64,000 nt of DNA, from contig MKWA01000006.1 of NCBI GenBank assembly GCA_001899285.1, positions 17,378-81,377 on the forward strand, in the 5' to 3' direction. Each line of letters opens with the position of its first letter. Positions within the stretch are counted from its first letter, which is position 1. This DNA is from Rhizobiales bacterium 64-17 (lineage in GTDB: Bacteria; Pseudomonadota; Alphaproteobacteria; Rhizobiales; Xanthobacteraceae). The notes below the pieces were generated by a model, which saw only the letters and a program-made list of their open reading frames with translations, searched no databases and was not told where the DNA came from. This document shows, in pieces, positions 61,249-64,000 of this stretch. Position numbers and translations under genes: made by a program.

Positions 61249-61283
61249 TATTCGACAACAGTGAAAAACGGGAGGAGGAAACA

Positions 61284-62270
61284 ATGAAAGGCTTTTTGGC
61301 GGCTCTGTTTGCCGTTCTGCTCGCCGGTCCGGCCTTTGCGGCGGACAAGGTGACGCTGATGCTCAACTGGTACGTCTACGGTGAGCACGCGCCGTTCTAC
61401 TACGGCAAGGAAAAGGGCTACTTCAAGGATGCGGGCATCGATCTCGAAATCCAGGAAGGCCGCGGCTCCGGCACGGTGACGCAGGTCGTCGCCGCCAAGA
61501 CCGTGCAGTTCGGTTACGTCGACGTGCCGACGATGATGCGCGCCGCGGTGAAGGGCGCGCCGGTGGAAGCGGTCGGCGTCGCGCTGCAGACCAATCCGAT
61601 GTCGGCGATGGGCTTTGCCGACAAGAACATCAAGAAGCCGGCCGACATCAAGGGCAAGACCGTCGCCACCACGCCTGGCGATTCGATGTCGCAGATCTGG
61701 CCGCTGTTCCTGAAGAAGACCGGCCTCAAGGAATCCGACTTCAAGACCGTGTCGGGCGACGCGACCACCAAACTCAACGCGGTGATCAACGGCCAGGCCG
61801 ATCTGCTGCTCGGCTACGTCATGGACCAGTCGATGAAGATCAAGGACGCGACCGGCAAGGACGTGTTCCCGATCAAATTCGCCGACTACGGCGTCAACCT
61901 GGTGTCGTCCGGCGTCATCGTCAACAAGGACTGGCTCAAGGACAACGCCGACCTGACCAAGCGTTTCATGGCGGCGGCGACCAAGTCGCTCGAGGAGGCA
62001 TCGAAGCATCCGAAGGAAGCGGCGCAGGCGATCCTCAATGCCAATCCGAAGGGCGGCAAGATCGACACGCTGACTCAAGGCTTCCAGCTGACGATCCCGC
62101 TCTACAAGGATCCAGCCGGCAAGAAGAACCGCCCGTTCAACGTCTCCGACGCCAACATGAAGGACACGGTTGACGTGATGGTCGAATACGGCGGTCTCGA
62201 TGCCAAGGCGAAGGCCGACTACAAGACCTACTACACCAACCAGTATCTGCCCGCGGGCAGCGGTAGCTGA
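61284..62270 (+). CDS. ABC transporter substrate-binding protein, NMT1/SsuA type
   Basis: A 328-residue periplasmic receptor. The signal peptide (MKGFLAALFAVLLAGPAFAA) leads to DKVTLMLNWYVYGEHAPFYYGKEKGYFKDAGIDLEIQEGRGSGT, the NMT1/THI5-like signature also found in pyrimidine, sulfonate and riboflavin receptors. LNWYVYGEHAPFY... and GYFKDAGIDLEI are strong family marks. GAGGAGGAAACA is a strong ribosome site. Together with the permease before and ATPase after it makes a complete transporter; the substrate is unknown (sulfonates, pyrimidine precursors, aromatic acids are possible). Confidence 0.9.
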   Translation: MKGFLAALFAVLLAGPAFAADKVTLMLNWYVYGEHAPFYYGKEKGYFKDAGIDLEIQEGRGSGTVTQVVAAKTVQFGYVDVPTMMRAAVKGAPVEAVGVALQTNPMSAMGFADKNIKKPADIKGKTVATTPGDSMSQIWPLFLKKTGLKESDFKTVSGDATTKLNAVINGQADLLLGYVMDQSMKIKDATGKDVFPIKFADYGVNLVSSGVIVNKDWLKDNADLTKRFMAAATKSLEEASKHPKEAAQAILNANPKGGKIDTLTQGFQLTIPLYKDPAGKKNRPFNVSDANMKDTVDVMVEYGGLDAKAKADYKTYYTNQYLPAGSGS

Positions 62271-62279
62271 GAGGTGACG

Positions 62280-63092
62280 ATGGCCGCGCGGACATTGAAG
62301 CTCGTGGACACAGCCGCAGACCAGCGACGCCCCGTGATCGAGATGCGGGGCGTCTCCAAGACCTACCGGACGCGCGACGGCGACGTGCCGTCGCTCAAGC
62401 CGATCGATTTCACGGTCGCCGAAGGCGAATTCGTGGTGATCGTCGGCCCGTCCGGCTGCGGCAAGACCACGCTGCTGAAGATGCTCGCCGGCCTGTTGCA
62501 GCCGAGTGACGGCGAGGTGGTGGTCGAAGGCAAGGCCATCACCAAGCCGCACCGCGATGTCGGCATCGTGTTCCAAACTGCGCTGCTGCTGCCGTGGCGC
62601 AACGTGCTCTCCAACGTGATGATGCCGGTCGAAGTGAAGGGCCTGCCGCGCGCCGAATACGAGCAGCGCGCGCTCGACCTGTTGAAGATGACCGGGCTCG
62701 AGGGCTTCGAGCGCAAATATCCCTGGCAGTTGTCGGGCGGCATGCAGCAGCGCGTGTCGATCTGCCGCGCGCTGGTGCACGATCCGAAGATCGTGCTGAT
62801 GGACGAGCCGTTCGGCGCGCTCGACGCCATGACCCGCGAGAAGATGAATGTCGAGCTGCAGCGCATCCAGCGCGAGACAGGCAAGACCGTGTTGCTGATC
62901 ACGCACTCGATCCCGGAAGCGGTGTTCCTCGCCGATCGGGTGATGGTGATGAGCGCGCGTCCCGGCGCGATCGCCGCCGTCTACGAGATTCCGATGCCGC
63001 GCCCGCGCACGCTCGACGTGCTCGCGGACCCGCGCTTCGTCGAGATGACCCAGAAGATCCGCGCGCACTTCTCCGACGCGCATATCGACTAG
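62280..63092 (+). CDS. ABC transporter ATP-binding protein, NitT/TauT type
   Basis: A 270-residue ABC ATPase. VIVGPSGCGKTTLLKMLAGLLQPSDGEV is Walker A, VGIVFQTALLLPWRNVLSNVMMPVEVKG the Q-loop segment, YPWQLSGGMQQRVSICRALVHDPKIVLMDEPFGALDAMT the signature and Walker B, and LLITHSIPEAVFLADRVMVMSARPG the His switch. It powers the preceding permease/receptor pair, so the order is permease-receptor-ATPase. ATG 62280 has GAGGTGA just upstream; the GTG at 62274 in the ORF track is an alternative. Confidence 0.93.
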   Translation: MAARTLKLVDTAADQRRPVIEMRGVSKTYRTRDGDVPSLKPIDFTVAEGEFVVIVGPSGCGKTTLLKMLAGLLQPSDGEVVVEGKAITKPHRDVGIVFQTALLLPWRNVLSNVMMPVEVKGLPRAEYEQRALDLLKMTGLEGFERKYPWQLSGGMQQRVSICRALVHDPKIVLMDEPFGALDAMTREKMNVELQRIQRETGKTVLLITHSIPEAVFLADRVMVMSARPGAIAAVYEIPMPRPRTLDVLADPRFVEMTQKIRAHFSDAHID

Positions 63093-63166
63093 GAAAATGG
63101 GGCGCGAGGCGGCGTGACCGCCGAGGCCCGAGTTCGCAAGCTATCGTCGCAAGCATATTCGCAAAC

Positions 63167-64000
63167 ATGACACCGACCCTGACCGTCAAGGATATCCGCC
63201 TGACCGAGCGGCATGCGCAGTTCGCGCATCCGTTCCGGTTCGGCGACGTGACGGTCACCGGCACGGCGCAGGCGTTCGTCCATGTCGATATCGAGGTGGA
63301 CGGCGAGCGGGTCGAGGGTGCCGCCGCCGAGCTGATGGTGCCCAAGTGGTTTGACAAGAATCCGGCGCTGACCATCGAGGGGGCCGTCGAGCAGTTGCGC
63401 ACGTCGCTGCTGCTGGCGCGCGACATCTATCTTGACCAGAAGAAGCCGATGTCGGCCTTTGCGCTACATGCGGCCGTCTATCCGAAGCAGATCCGCGCCG
63501 GCGCCGCGGCCGGTCTGCCGCAACTCGCGGCGGTGTTCGGCCCGGCGGAGATCGACAAGGCGATCCTCGATGCGTTGCTGCGCGCGCTCGGCATGGACGT
63601 GTTCGAGGGGCTCGCCCGCAACGTCATGGGGCTCGACGCCCGGCTGACGCCCGATCTCGATCAGGACGCGATCCGCAAGGTGCTCGCGGGCGGTCAGCGA
63701 CCGGATCGCATCGCCGTGCGCCACACCGTCGGCATGGTCGATCCGGCGGAAACGCTGGAAGCGGTGGTGCGCGAGCAGGGCTGCCGCTATTTCAAGATCA
63801 AGCTGCGCGGCGATCCGGAGCGCGATATTGCCCGGCTTGAGGAACTGGCCGCCGTGCTCGATCCGCTCGGCGTCGATTATCGCGCGACGCTCGACGCCAA
63901 CGAGCAATATGCCGATCCGGCGCAGCTTCTGAAACTGGTCGAGATGTTGCAGGCCGCGCCCCGGCTGGCGGCGTTCCAGCAGCGCATGCTCTATATCGAG
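63167..64000 (+). CDS. Enolase superfamily (mandelate racemase/muconate lactonizing enzyme-like), partial
   Basis: The gene starts at ATG 63167 and runs off the right edge, so it is not in the ORF track; I translated 278 residues. It begins MTPTLTVKDIRLTERHAQFAHPFRFGDVTVTG, a MLE/MR-like N-terminal capping domain, and has VREQGCRYFKIKLRGDPERD, where the KxK-type lysine of the barrel lies, followed by DYRATLDANEQYADP with the first metal-ligand acid. The rest, including the other metal ligands, is beyond the edge. Members are acid-sugar dehydratases or cycloisomerases. It is 74 bases after the transporter ATPase, so the transporter may import its substrate. Confidence 0.75.
   Translation, partial: MTPTLTVKDIRLTERHAQFAHPFRFGDVTVTGTAQAFVHVDIEVDGERVEGAAAELMVPKWFDKNPALTIEGAVEQLRTSLLLARDIYLDQKKPMSAFALHAAVYPKQIRAGAAAGLPQLAAVFGPAEIDKAILDALLRALGMDVFEGLARNVMGLDARLTPDLDQDAIRKVLAGGQRPDRIAVRHTVGMVDPAETLEAVVREQGCRYFKIKLRGDPERDIARLEELAAVLDPLGVDYRATLDANEQYADPAQLLKLVEMLQAAPRLAAFQQRMLYIE

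Noticed and set aside
60744-63083. 779-residue minus-strand ORF across the NitT/TauT-type operon
   Set aside because: Spans three real genes on the opposite strand and has no domain signature.

Overview
The window is GC-rich, densely packed chromosomal DNA of an alphaproteobacterium, most likely a free-living Hyphomicrobiales member (Bradyrhizobium / Rhodopseudomonas / Pseudolabrys / Rhodoplanes type). That placement is inference. It rests on the cbb3 oxidase operon with a FixK2-type box, Bug and Liv-type solute receptors, a DUF2865 protein, a TIGR02281 protease, a long-chain fad operon and a Bradyrhizobiaceae-style intergenic palindrome. I see no rRNA, tRNA, CRISPR array, insertion sequence, prophage or plasmid genes. 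No stretch over 300 bases lacks a gene; the longest gap (459-745) is a divergent promoter region.

Layout. 1-9.2 kb: a catabolic region. A fumarylacetoacetate-hydrolase-family gene (cut by the window edge) diverges from a run of VOC protein, 2-hydroxyacid dehydrogenase, FCD-type GntR regulator and a truncated metallo-hydrolase, followed by a second VOC protein and a Bug receptor. Beyond a strong terminator, a 3-hydroxyanthranilate 3,4-dioxygenase and an orphan molybdenum-hydroxylase large subunit are divergent from a LysR gene. 9.4-13.9 kb: a cytoplasmic-type molybdopterin oxidoreductase of three subunits, best matched to SoeABC sulfite dehydrogenase. 14-19.7 kb: a fatty acid beta-oxidation operon (fadE, thiolase, fadJ), all translationally coupled. 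19.8-23.7 kb: a YiiX-like papain-fold protein, a nitronate monooxygenase and an ABC-F ATPase. 23.7-30.7 kb: ccoN-O-Q-P, a 69-residue membrane protein, a DUF2189 membrane protein, ccoI and ccoS, with a FixK2-like box upstream; ccoG and ccoH are absent. 30.9-36.5 kb: a small membrane protein, a benzoate-CoA-ligase-family enzyme, TusA, a degenerate MoeA paralogue and a MoeA fused to a periplasmic-binding-protein-like domain. 36.5-54.5 kb: mostly housekeeping and envelope genes (MltB-type transglycosylase, LhgO-like oxidase, DUF2865, NhaD-type antiporter, polA, acyltransferase, ugd, hrpB, aspartic protease, phosphoglucomutase/phosphomannomutase, cupin) plus a MarR/periplasmic protein/redoxin module. 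54.7-59.5 kb: a branched-chain-amino-acid-type ABC transporter with a fused LivHM permease. 59.5-64 kb: a TetR regulator, a NitT/TauT-type ABC transporter and the start of an enolase-superfamily gene.

Working together: two molybdenum enzymes (SoeABC and the Mo-hydroxylase) share the window with two MoeA-family genes. The Soe quinol-reducing complex, the beta-oxidation genes and a high-affinity cbb3 oxidase fit a respiratory generalist oxidising sulfur compounds, fatty acids and aromatic acids at low oxygen. The least explained parts are the cbb3 assembly segment with its two replacement membrane proteins, the MoeA pair, and the MarR/redoxin module with its operator pair.
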